From Blattamonas nauphoetae (Eukaryota > Preaxostyla > Oxymonadida), in the NCBI GenBank assembly GCA_033064195.1, contig JARBJD010000208.1, positions 1 through 64,000 on the forward strand: a stretch of 64,000 nucleotides of DNA, given 5' to 3'. Under the pieces are notes generated by a model. The model saw only the letters and a program-made list of their open reading frames with translations. It had not been told where the DNA came from and did no database searches. The position numbers were made by a program, and so were the translations under genes. Of the stretch, positions 34,603 to 46,407 are shown piece by piece (positions within the stretch are counted from its first letter, which is position 1; each line of letters starts with the position of its first letter).

Positions 34603-37600
34603 ATGTCTTTTGTTTCTCTTGCATTTGTTTGGGCATGTTTATGCAGAACAACCAGCGACTGTGGAAGACTCTCATTGTCTTCCCTTCTCCTTCAGTCCGA
34701 AACAAACTCCGAATCCAGTCGAATTTCGCGTTCAGTTCAATTGCCAGATTCAGTGTGGAGAACAAGCACAATCTCATTTTCATCCGAATATCTATCCATT
34801 ATTGGTTCAGAGATGACTATTCTCTCACCTGATTGGGAAAATGACTTGAACTCATCTGATAAAGGTGCATCCAATCACCGAAATCATCAGACGAGTTCTT
34901 CCTCCTCCATTTTCAACATCAGGAATTCAACGATCGCTATGACTTCCCTCGTTTTCGATTTACACTTGCCTCACGAGGACTCTTGGCATGCGTGCTCTCT
35001 TGGCTGGAATTCGCATGTTTCTGCGTCGTTGTCAACATTCCTCGTCGATGCTGGAAAGTCGCCGTTCGTGCTTGCTCCGTCGACCTCTGACTTGAGTTCG
35101 GCGTGTTCTCTCACAGTCTCGTATTGTATGCTCAAAAACGAGGACAATCAGATTGGTTCATTTTTACGGTTGGATCCTGCCATTCCTTCAACAGAATCAA
35201 TCGACATCTCGCTCTCATCCATCTGCATCACATCGCAGACCCTCATCACCAGCAACGGACCATCATTTTCGTCATTGCCATCGAAACATGGCATGTCGAA
35301 CGATTGTCAGATCCAATCCGCCGTGAGTGATTGCCAGTTCTTCAATCTCTCCTTCAATTCTGCTCATCTCACATCTCACGATTTTCCTTCCCTTCGAGAG
35401 AGAATTATTGGATGCGAAGTCAGATCAGTTCGGAACGCTCTTGAAGGAACAATCACCACAAGACTGGGAACGCAAAGCAAATTCTTGATGCAGAACAGCA
35501 GTTTGTTGGAATGTGTGAACGAGGAAGTCGAGGAGACCACCAAAACATATGACACGATTGCTGAAATCACATCGTCCTCACAGAAAATCAATCATGGCTC
35601 AGAATTCACACACTACGCCTTCCGCGGATGCACAATCAAAGCAACCAACATGACAACGTCATTTGTCCTCATCACACTCAACCCACTTTCTGGAAATGTG
35701 GAATTCGTGGATTGTTCTTTTCAGGTGGAATGCAATTCTGTCCACAACACTCTAGTCACAACCTCATCCGTTCGAGAGAACAAAGTGAAGTGCCTGATCG
35801 ACACCTGCAAGTTCAAGTTTTGGAGAGAGACAGAAACATCGACGGAAGAAAGTCAAATCAACCTGTACAACTTTCAAGAGATCAGTGTCGTCTCGTCGAC
35901 CTTCTCCCCTCCCTCCTCCAAGTACTCCTCCGCTCGTGCAATCGCCCTCTCATATCCAATTTCCTTCCTGTTCTTCTCCAACACTTCATTCACCCGACAG
36001 ACCTCAAATACGAATGGAGGAGCACTCTCCCTCGCATTGTCGATCATCCGCTTCTTCCACTGCCACTTCGAAGAGAACATGGCCCTCAACGGCGGAGCTT
36101 TTTCCACATCATCGCGCTGGCATGATTTATGCTCGTGCACCTTCACGCGAAATGAGGCGACGAGAGGGGGAGGAGCGATCTATTCGTCTTTTCTCTTGCG
36201 ATTGAGGATGCTTGACTGCCATTTTGATAACAACCAAGCTTTCCAGAAATACGAGAACGACGAAACACAACTGGCACATTATCGAGGGAACGACATCCAC
36301 ACCAATGATAATCCAAATGGAATGGATGAGGGAACCGTATTTGGATGCACTTCGACTTCAGACTCGCCAAAATATGGATATTATCTGGATAAAATAGTCA
36401 ATGGGATTCATCCCAAAGATGACATTCTCCTCCCATCCCCGTCTGGCTCGAGCTTCCTCAATGTCTTCTTCGTGGAAGCAGGAGAGAGTGGGACGTGTTC
36501 GGAGGGCGATCCGTGTGGCAATTTGGCTGCAGCTCTTTCTCAACTCAGCACAGATCCGTCTCTCATCAACCTCGGAAATGGGATCTTCGAAGAAGGCTCT
36601 CTGGACATCTCCAAACCAGTTGAACTTCGAGGCCTCGGCTTCTTTGTGAACACATCCACCTTCACCACTCTGAAAACGTCGTGTGTTGTCTCTGGCGCTG
36701 GGAATGTGACTCTGATGTCTCTCTCGTTGAAGCCGACCGATTCAAGTTCGACTGTTTTCACAATGCAATCAACAAGCCGATCCTTCCTGTCGAATGTGAA
36801 GATCGAGTGCATTTCTGGTCAATTCGCCCCTCTCCTCTCGTTCTCGTCTGGCACCTCGACTGTCCACAGCAGCTGGTTCAGTTCGATCAAGATGGAGAGT
36901 CATGCTGTTCTTGAAATCAAAGGAACCGCAACAGTCACCTTCCACGTAGCGTGGTTCATAGAGATCACTCGTCTGAACGGGAATGGAGGGAGTTGCATTG
37001 ATTCGAAGACATCTGGAAAGATCTATTTCACACAGACAAACATGGCTCATTGCTCGTCGTCTGGTCGTGCTGGCTGTTTGGATCTCATCGCTTCATCGTC
37101 AACCAGTCAAGTGTCCTTCGCAGCTGTCATCTTCACAACGAACACAGCCAACTCCTCTCTTTCCCTTTTCGGGAACGATATCGCCCACACTGGTTTTGTT
37201 TCAGTAAATATCAGCACAATCTCGAACTGTCGATCCCTCAGTGCTCTCCCACACATTCTCGTTAACGAAACGTCGAAATCCAATCTTTTATGCCCATACC
37301 GCTTCTTCACTCCGTATGGAATCGATCATCCATTCGCGACAGACTTTGAGCAGGGTGTTCCACTGTCGTGGTTCAAAGGATTTCAGGAAGAGATTGATGC
37401 TCTGATGGAATCCAAAACTAGCGTGACTCTTCGTATTTCAGGGGCACGAACGTTTACACCATTCACAATCGTAAGGAAGTCAATCATCGTTTGGGGATGT
37501 GCACTCACCCCAGAATTCTACAATCAACGCCTTGTGTTTGTTGGAGATTCCGGAAGCATTACCTTCTTAGCAACTCCAATGACATTCTCGAACACTCCAA

Positions 37601-40600
37601 CCTTCATTCCGATTGTTGTTGCTCCAACTGCGACCAAGCTCTATCTCCAATCTTTCACCATCACATTATCAAGATCTCCACAAAACGTCCCGTTCATCCA
37701 GTGCAACGGAGGAACACTGACTTTTGACAAAGTGACTTTTTCGACAGCATCTGGTCTGATCTTGACTGGGTGCTCGCTCGTCGAGTGCTCAGCAACAACT
37801 CTCGACTTTTTGGCTTCATCGATCGCGAACGTGACATCTGACCGAGATGGAGCGGTGTTCCACGCAACAAACTGCTCATTCCAAAGTTTGAGCTCGTCGT
37901 TCAAAAACTGTCGAGCGAGAAATGGAGGAGCAGTGGCGATTGAACTTTCTGGGTCGAAGACGATTCTGGTGACACACGAAAGCACATCGACATTCGCCAC
38001 GTCATTCTCAGAATGTGTGGCAGTTGGAGAGAGTTCAGGCGGATCGAACTCGCTAGGACGAGGAGGAGCCTTGTTCGTTTCTGGGACATCGACTCACTCG
38101 ACACCCATCCTCTTCAACAGCTCGTCGACCAACCACGCTCGATTCGAAAACAACATCGCGGATCTGGGAATGGACCTCTTCATCACGTCGGATCTGTTCA
38201 ACGGAAAAGAGATTGAATCGATCACTTCGTTCGGTGGAGGTTCGATGAGTGCTGACGACCACGTCGCGATCGAAGACCGTCCATCGTCTGATTCGGAACT
38301 GATTGGTCTGCTGATCCCAACACCGAAAGTGTCAGTGAATGGCTCAATCACAGAAATCATGACAGGAAAGAGTGGACAAGACACTGCGAGCTGCAAATGG
38401 ACATCGACCTTCTGTGCGACACTCGGCTATGGAATCAAGCACTTGACGAAGAAATATTCAACAGGCGAGCTTTTCCCGCAATCGATCCAATTTGTGTGGA
38501 ACATGACGTACAACGAGACAGGAGTGGTTGTGAATGATCAGGACGTGTCAGTGAGTGGGACAACAACGTCGAATGCCAAGCAGCTGAAGTTCTTCGGACG
38601 ATTGTGGAGATTGTGCCGAGCACGACTGCCTCGTCGCTCTTCACAATCAAGAATGGTTCCAAGCTGTCTGTCTCTGGTCTGGACCTCCGTCCGATCGCGA
38701 AGTGTGGGTTGTTCGATTTGGAGGCGGATGGAGATTGTCTGATTGTGTCTGATGTTGGTGTGGTGTGCTCAGATGGGACAGAATATTGGAAGGCGTTGAT
38801 CAAATCGAGTGGTCGTCCAGTTTCGATTGATTCGTGTACGTTCAACACGTCAAACGGCGGAACAGCGACACTCACCCAACCACTCATCCAGCTCGTCCCT
38901 CCATCAGCGGATGTTGTTCCGTCAGCTGCCATCACTCTTCGCTCAATCAGCATCTCGTCGTTCAAGTCGACAAGGATGATTGTTGAGATCGACACTGATG
39001 GAGCGATTTCCGTTCTGAACACTCTCTTCTCGTCGTGTTCCTGCTCTTCTGAAATGAAAGGAAAAGTGATTCTTGTGAAAACATCGAAGTTGGACGAGTC
39101 GATCACGAAAGAGCGTTGGAGTGGAAGTGTTGTGGAAGGAGTGGAGGCGAGCTGGTTCTACGGACAGGATCGCTCTCTTGCTTCCACTTCTGGCCTGTTC
39201 GAGGTGTCTCTTCTGTTGATGTTGGGGGATGGTCCGTCCGACGCAGTTCTTGTTTCGTCGACATCGCATTCCAGTCCTCACATCAACTGTGGATCGTCTG
39301 CTCTGCCCTGCTCGACATTCGAAGCCTCTCTTCGCTCATCCGCAAATCACTCCATCAGCACCATCATCCTCGCCCAGCCAAGTCTCCTGGAATCTTCGTT
39401 CTCCGCGACATCTGCCCTAGCCATCCGATCACAAACTGGAAAACACGTTCTCACTCTCCAAGCGACAGCACAGTTAGAAATCAGCAATGATTCGGCTGTT
39501 CTTCTTCTTTCCTCGCTTCAGATGCCAATTGATTCGACATGCTCGTCGTCTCCTGTCTTTCTGGCGTCGAAGGGCGAATTGCACCTCTCCTCATCTCAAA
39601 TCGGAACTGATTCCCTCACTCTTCTCCATTCTGACGTGACAACTCTCTTTGAAGTGTTTAGTGAGGGAACATTCCGTCTGACTGAGTCGATCATCAAAAA
39701 TGTGCAGTTCACTCATCCCGACAAAGGAACAGCGATCCTCCTCGAAAAGGGTGCGACCTTCGTCACAGACTCGTCTTCGATTTTCGAAGCGATTTCGTCG
39801 AATGGAACTGGATCACTCATTTTTGTCTGTTCTGACAGTCTCAGCCAGACAGCCACAACTTCACCGCTTCTTGCTTTCAAGTCAACGATTCCTCTTCCAA
39901 CCAACGCTCTCTTCTCAGAAACAGACAAGAATCGCTTCTTCGGAAGAGAAGGACCGGAAGAGTGGAGTCTTCTGTATTTGTGGCATCCACACACAAGTGG
40001 ATCAGTTCACATCAACACCGCTGGGCAAGACCATCCCTATTGTGGAACCGAACACTTGCCCTGTTCGTCTCTCCTCGCCGCTCACCATAAACTGACTGAA
40101 GCAAACCAGACAGTCATTCTAGAATCAGACACATCGCTTTCCTCCACTCTCCTCGCGAAATCGACTGGTTCTGTGATCTCTTCGGAGTCCTCTTCGTTTG
40201 TGGTGTCGCTGACATCGTCGGCACAATTCAGTGTTCAGCCATCGACATCTCTGACTCTGACGAATCTCATTGTATCTCTTCCCGATGCCATCACCAAAAC
40301 AGTCTTTCTTGTCTCAGTTGGATCGCTCTCCCTCTCCTCTCTCTCACTTCGAACAACAGCCATTTCACCATCGTCCATCACGCCTCTCTTCTCTGTCTCT
40401 TCTGGCTCTCTCACTCTCACAGACACAAACATGCTCTTCGCTCATCTCTTCGAACTGACTTCGTCGAGTGTGATCGCACAGATGGGAGGGAAGCTCGAAA
40501 TGACGAGTTGTGAAATCGCGAATGTCTCAAAAGTGGCGGGTGATGGAAGTGTGATCTGCTCGACACTGACCTCAGCCACAGACTCATTCAGCGCCGATGG

Positions 40601-43600
40601 ATGCTCGTTCTCATCGTGTTCGTCGGGTGGAAAGGGAGGAGTGATCTTCGTTTCTTGTGGTGCAGCTGTTCCATCCTCCAATCTGATCGTTCGATCGACT
40701 TTTGACAGTTCATGTTCGTGTGGATTGTCGGAAAAGGGAAGTTGGGTGTTTGTTGAAGGCCACTTGCTCTCCTCTCTGAAAGCCGAAACGAACTGGCAGG
40801 CAACGATCACTTCTCTGTCAACAACCGCCAACGATTCTCTTCTTTGGGGAACAGACCTTTCGGAGTCGTCTTCGTCTGATTATCGTTCAGTGAGTCTGCT
40901 CGCATTCCTCGCAGAATACAACAGCAACACAATCTCAGTTGGATCAGGTGGAAAAGACGTGTCTGGCTGTGGTCTGACAAATCGGAAATGTTTCGGAATA
41001 GATTTGGCTCACTCGCATCTTGGAGGAGATGGAACCCACTCACTCGTCATCCACTCTGAAACTTCACTCGCCTCGTCCATCTCAACCCGCGCTCATGACC
41101 TCACCATCTCTCCATTTAGTGATGATTCAGCTTTCATTTCTATTGGACCGAGTGGTCGATTTGTTGTTCGCGAATCACTGCTCACACTCGCCCAGCTTGT
41201 CTTTCAGAGCGACTCGACAGCTCGTTCATCATCGTTGTTCGCAATCTCAGAATGCTCGTTCTCATCATTCGTCCTCTCCTCGTCTGCTCTGATCTCGCAC
41301 TCTGCTGGCACTCTCAAGCTCGACTCGTCCAATTTCTCGTCGATCAGCCGAAACGAAGGAAATGGAGGAGTTCTCGAAAGTGAGATGAAGGAAGGGATGA
41401 AGCTGCTTGTCGATTCTGTGTTGCTGAAATCAGTTTCTGTGTGGAATGGATTGGGAGATGGCTTGTTCGTGTCGTTCGCTTCGATCTCTTCTCCTTCGAA
41501 GATCCCCGAGTTCACACTGACGAACCTGAAATACTCAGTGACAACCCAAACGAACACTGTGCCTCGTTTTGTGTGGATTGAAGGGAATGATCTGTCGTCG
41601 TGGCTGCGTTCGTCGGATGAGCGTTTGGAAGGATCGTATGGAATTGGAGTTGACGAGGAGTGGCTTTGGAGTGTGGACAAATCGGAAGATCTGGCGACGT
41701 CGCTGGTGTTCTATCTGAAGGCAGGAAGTGGGCCGATTGGGATTTCGGAAAGTGGACGAGACCATCCTCGTTGTGGATACTTCTCTCTGTGGTGCTCGTC
41801 GATGAGTCAGGCGATGAGTCGAGGAGAAGAGATGGGAGCGTCTCAGATGAATGTGATGGGATCGGCAGAAGTTTCGATTGGTGTGGATCTTTGGAACGAG
41901 ATGAGGATGAAAGGGAAGCCGCTGATGTCTCGAGTGCGAATGAGGAAGACAGGATGGTTCAGTGAAGTTGGAGGGGACACTGTGCACTTTGAGAGTCTTC
42001 TGTTTGAGATTGAGACGGAAGAACGAACACTCTCTCCATTCTGCGTGACGAGTGGGCACATGAATGTGAGCAACGTGGAACTGAAAGTGATTGATTCATC
42101 CGAAATCTCGCTCTTCAAATCTCATTCTTCCCAACTCTCGCTCCAAACGATGCGATTCTTGGAAACGACGTCGAAGTTGGGAACGATTGTGGAATGCGAC
42201 GGAGGCACCGCAACACTCACCGACATCCAGCTCTCCTCACTCTCCTTCTCCAAAACACCATTCGTCGCCTCGCACTTCGATTCCATCCGCTTTAAAGAGA
42301 TCACCACCCAGAACATCTCGATTGACCAGCTGGTCTCGATCTCCGACGGATCAGACTTCCAAATCATCAGCTGCACGTTCGAAGGCCCCTCTCAATCTCC
42401 CCCGTCCTCCTCAAACGACGATGAGAACGAAGACAAGAATGAAATCTGCTCGTGGTCGTCGGGATTGATTTCTGTGACGAACACGAAAGTGCACATCGAA
42501 GGGAGCCGCTTCTCGTCACTTGAAAATGGCGCCATGTTCGTCCAGAACTCCAACGTGTCAATTGAAGGAATGATCTTTCACGACAACACTCCCAGCAATG
42601 CCTCGTTTCCCTCAGCTCGGCGGAACATGCGGTGTGTGGACGGCGAAGTGAGGATCGGGAGTCTGAGTGGAGGAGACGGGTTTGAGTCGCCTTCGCTTTG
42701 GATTTCGAGTGAGAATTGTGTTATTCGTCGGAACGAGACTACAGTGGAAGCAGCTCACTTTGTTCCTTCTTTGGATGTTTCGAAGAGTTCGGTGGTGATG
42801 AACAAGAACAAATCGCTGACGATCACACTCGCTGGCTCGCTCTTCATTCCTTGCTCGCTGTTCCTGGAAGTGTCAGAAACGACCTCGTCCAAACTGAACA
42901 AGCCACCTCTACTTATCCAACTTTCTCCATCCACCACACTCTCCTTCTCCGAAACAGAAATGATCGTAACACTCTCTCATTCTGAACTGAACGAGACGCT
43001 GAACGTGGACTCGGAACTGAGTGGATGTTTGGTGTTTGGGGATGGAGTTCGTTCATCGTCGTTGGTGTTGAAGAAGAGTTTGGTGGATGAGAAGAAAGCA
43101 TTCGGAGCAGCGATGATGAAATGGCTTCTTCCTCTGATCTGTGGAGTGGTAGTGTTGGGATTGATTCTTGTGTTGGTGATTGTGTTGCTGGCTCGTCGAC
43201 GACGAAACGAAAAGAAGAAGAAGAGTGAAGGACTTCTGACGAACCAGGAACTGAACGAAGGAGAGATTGTGAAAGAAGACATCTTCCCTGATCACTCACT
43301 CGGAACAGCAGCGTTCGTGTTCGAAGAATCAGTCAAGGATCAAAATGTGATTCAAGGTGAGACACGAGAGCAGAGAGATGGAAAAGACATCTGCGACGAC
43401 AACGTGCCATCCGCACCGAGTTTTGGAGAAGAAGTGTTAGTTGGGATGAATGAGAGAGCGCAGGTGTCGTCAGCGCCGAAGTATGTGAGTCTGTACGAGA
43501 AGCTTCATGGGAACCGCGCATCAACGATGGGAGAGAAGCAGCGGATTGTGTTTCAACTTGTGAGTGCGCTGCGCCACCTGGCAGAATCTCAGCCATCTCA

Positions 43601-44159
43601 CGAAGTGTTGACTCGTCTCTCGCCGCACGTGGTTCTGCTGAACGAGAAAGAGGAGATTCGTTTTGATGTTCACAACACGATGCGAGGACGAGAACACTTC
43701 GGGAAGTTCACAGCAGAAGAGGCATCGCGCCGACGCGAAGACGAGCAGCGATGGCAAGCACCAGAAGCAGACGAGAAGAATGAGGGAGAGGTGGATGGGC
43801 CAACAGCGTCAGTTTTTAGCTTGGGTCTTCTGCTAGCCGAGGTGGACACAGGCCAAGTTCCGTTTGGGGAGGTGGATGGGATCAACGCGCATCGGATGGC
43901 AGGGACAGGAACACCTCCGAACATGGAAGGGATGAACGAGGATCTGAAAAGTCTGATTTTGGAGTGTCTGGAACTGAACCCGTCCGACCGACCGAGTCTG
44001 GACACGATTCTGTCGACGCTGAACTCGATCTCTTTGAAATCAAAACATCCTCGAATTGCACCCGACGAGGTTGGACAAGGTGTGGATGGTCTGTGTCAGC
44101 GACTGAACACTGACCAGATGAAAGACACAGCGAACAACCAGCTCCTCTTCTTTGCTTGA
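34603..44159 (+). CDS. Giant beta-helix receptor with pseudokinase tail (copy B), one frame break
   Basis: This is the tandem paralogue of copy A with the same order: leader peptide (MSFVSLAFVWACLCRTT), Cys-capped beta-helix ectodomain, one transmembrane helix (about 43,117-43,195), basic stop-transfer, LLTNQELN motif and pseudokinase C-lobe lacking HRD and DFG but keeping QAPE. The coding length is 9,557 nt against 9,561 nt in A, and the reading frame changes once near 38,575-38,600, between SGTTTSNAKQ and the resumed VEIVPSTTASSLF. One missing base explains it. Thus B is either a very young pseudogene, an allele, or carries a sequence error; elsewhere the frame is open. The segment 37,400-37,755 differs strongly from A, while flanking blocks are nearly identical. 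Confidence 0.85.
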
Positions 44160-45018
44160 CTCATTCACCTCTCTCATCTCCACCATCGCCAAGTCACACT
44201 CACGACAATGACTGTTCATTTTCTCATTTTCGAAATCAACTCCGATCATTCTTTTATCCTTCCCCACTTTTTCTGTCACCCTACCATTTCAACTCCTCCT
44301 CGTATTTCCCCAGAGTCCCCCGCATGGCTGAATCATTTGACAAGTCTCGCACTATTTCCTATTCTTTTGCCCTTTTTTCTCTCAATCTTCACACGAAAGA
44401 CGTTCCACGTCACACTTTCGTCTGTGAAGAGAATCACTATCGTGATTTGTACTGAATCCTCCTGCTCGTTCTCAATCTTCTTTTGGCGTCTGCTTCCTAA
44501 TTTTCGCCTTTCCTTATCAGCCATCCTTCTTTTCAGTCACTTACCAGTTCATTTCTTGTCTGTCCAGACTTTCTCAGTTGAGACTGGACAGGCAGATGAT
44601 TTCGTTCTCACAGAGTGATGTCTCCTCGACGACCGACTGGTTCATCGAAAGATGGATTGGTCTATTCACTTTGGAGGCAGCTTGGCCCCATATCACTGCA
44701 TACTCACTTAAGAGCTCGTTCGCATTTCTGTTTCCATTGTCACCCCATCACATCATTCTCTCATCATTTTCTCGCCTTTGAAATCATCCAGAAACTGTGT
44801 CATGAATTGAAATCTTGGAGTGAATAGCATTTTTTTGATCACACCCATACTTCATTTCTTCTCCTGTTGACTCTCGCCACAAACGAATTAGGTTCGCACT
44901 TTGATGATTTCAGAGCAGACTATTGTGAATGACGACCACTTTCAGGAACGTACGAATTGTGAAACACTATGGAACCATGTTTGCGATTGTTCATCACTTT
45001 TCTCTCTCTGTCGCTCAG
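44160..45018 (+). other. 3' flank of copy B and boundary repeat
   Basis: The first 430 bp are pyrimidine-rich flank homologous to the flank after copy A. The boundary repeat starts at 44,600. After about 44,785 similarity to the receptor leader fades, so no third receptor gene follows. The remainder up to 45,018 holds a possible weak upstream exon of the next ARM-like gene. Confidence 0.6.
44600..44785 (+). repeat. Unit boundary repeat, copy 3 of 3
   Basis: This third copy of the ~190-bp block begins 10,523 bp after copy 2. It decays after CATCATTTTCTCGC, so the array ends here with a truncated unit. Confidence 0.9.
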
Positions 45019-45870
45019 TCAAACATCTCGTCACTTCTCGAAGTGTTGCAATGTGACGATGAAGATATTCTTGTCAACACACTCCGAATGTTACAGAAAG
45101 TGGCATCTGGTTGACTTTCTTGTTTTCTTCATCGATTTGTCGATTACTGTTTTGGATGTGTTTCAGAAAGTGAGTCGGATGACTCTTTTGATGATTGGTG
45201 TCCATTTCTGTCTCCGTTGTGTTGTGGAACACACTCATCTGGACTTCTGGTCTCTCCTTTTCTATTTTGATCCCTCTCGCTTTTCAGGCTGAATTGATGA
45301 AATTGCTGGATCTTCTGTGTTTGTCGTTTTCTTATTGATGATGATGAATGTTCTTTTCATTTATTTCAGATTCAAAATCACCATCATTCATTCGATTATC
45401 GCTTTTCTCTGAAACCACTTCTTTCATCATCGCCCAGTTTGGAGATTGGTCAAGCTGTCCTGCATTGGAATCAGTGTGTTTCATTCTGTCTTCTTGTGAC
45501 CTTGTTTTCAGTGTTGTTCTTGCATGGAATCTCTCTTTTTCGAACCAGAAATTCAGTCATTTTGGTAAATGGTAACAGGTCCCATTTTGTTCATCAATGG
45601 GACGATCGTCCCACCCTTTCATCGAAACCATTCAATTTAGATTTCAAATCATTCCTATCATAATGAAATGGAACAAAACTCAATAATCTTTTGAGAAATG
45701 TTGAGAAGGTTTCTTTGTTGAGACGTTATCCCAGATCTTTGAAGAACGAAGAATGGGGCCGACTGGCAAATGTGATTAAGAAAGAATCTTCGGATGTTAT
45801 CGTTCAGTTTATTCAAGTCTTTTGGTCATCGATCCTTGTTCTGAACGAGAGGGGTACTCTTTGAGATGTC
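45019..45870 (+). CDS. ARM-family gene pieces, several short exons
   Basis: An acceptor at 45,018 opens an exon reading SNISSLLEVLQCDDEDILV up to 45,109. A 57-nt intron leads to an acidic exon (SESDDSFDDWCPFL) at 45,167-45,249, and a 38-nt intron leads to AELMKLLDLLCLSF from 45,288. Further right, 45,700-45,865 reads NEEWGRLANVIKKESSDVI to a stop. These helices resemble the ARM/HEAT-like family at 21,605-22,677. I could not build one continuous model, so this may be a decayed or partial gene. Confidence 0.4.
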
Positions 45871-45918
45871 TGTGAAAAATGTCCGAATTGATCGTCCCAT
45901 TGACGGAGAAAGTGGGAC

Positions 45919-46407
45919 ATGTTACCAATTACCAAAATGACTGTTGCAGACTCACTTTTTCTCAAGCTCAAAGACTTAATCAATTCCACTTTTCACAAAA
46001 TTGAAGAACAATCCCCATTTGAAGCTGTTCTGACCACTTTAGCACATCTCTCACTCTTCCCTCATCTCATTGTCGCCACAAATTCACTCATGGCCCTTTA
46101 CCGTGTCGTCAAACGAGATCCACCTGCTCTCACTCTTCTCCCCTCACCTATCTTCCCATTATCATCTCCTACCAAACAATATTCTGGTCTCTCGTTCCTA
46201 CCTGCTCTGACAAAGAAACTCAGCACAGTTTATTCAGACTTCCAAAAAGATCTCTCAACTGATCCTTCACACCTCCCTAAATACGTCCAGCTCATAAGTG
46301 ATAATCAATTCAAAGTCATACATGGGCGATTCTCTTTGAAAGGTCGCAAAACACTATGGTGCGTCTCAAAAAATCATTTTTTGCACAATTACCGTTCATC
46401 TGTTTAG
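45919..46407 (+). CDS. ARM-family gene fragment
   Basis: This open frame of up to 162 codons has amphipathic helices (FEAVLTTLAHLSLFPHLIV, ATNSLMALYRVVKRDPPAL) like the N-terminal half of the ARM-like family. No clear start exon or continuation is visible. The matching C-terminal part appears 1.9 kb downstream at 48,270, so the two may be parts of one interrupted gene. Confidence 0.45.
   Translation: MLPITKMTVADSLFLKLKDLINSTFHKIEEQSPFEAVLTTLAHLSLFPHLIVATNSLMALYRVVKRDPPALTLLPSPIFPLSSPTKQYSGLSFLPALTKKLSTVYSDFQKDLSTDPSHLPKYVQLISDNQFKVIHGRFSLKGRKTLWCVSKNHFLHNYRSSV

Larger units (their letters stand above)
34077..44599 (+). repeat. Tandem duplication unit 2 (10.52 kb), with receptor gene B
   Basis: This is the direct repeat of unit 1, offset 10,522 bp, and ends where the third boundary repeat begins at 44,600 (offset 10,523 bp). 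Homology is mosaic: some blocks of several hundred bases are almost identical, others are clearly diverged. Confidence 0.9.

Noticed and set aside
38560-38605. Programmed ribosomal frameshift in copy B
   Set aside because: There is no slippery heptamer or obvious stem-loop, and copy A reads straight through the same place.
24081-44159. Bacterial autotransporter or polymorphic outer-membrane protein contamination
   Set aside because: The transmembrane helix, basic stop-transfer and kinase-like tail are eukaryotic in type, and the flanking genes have spliceosomal introns.
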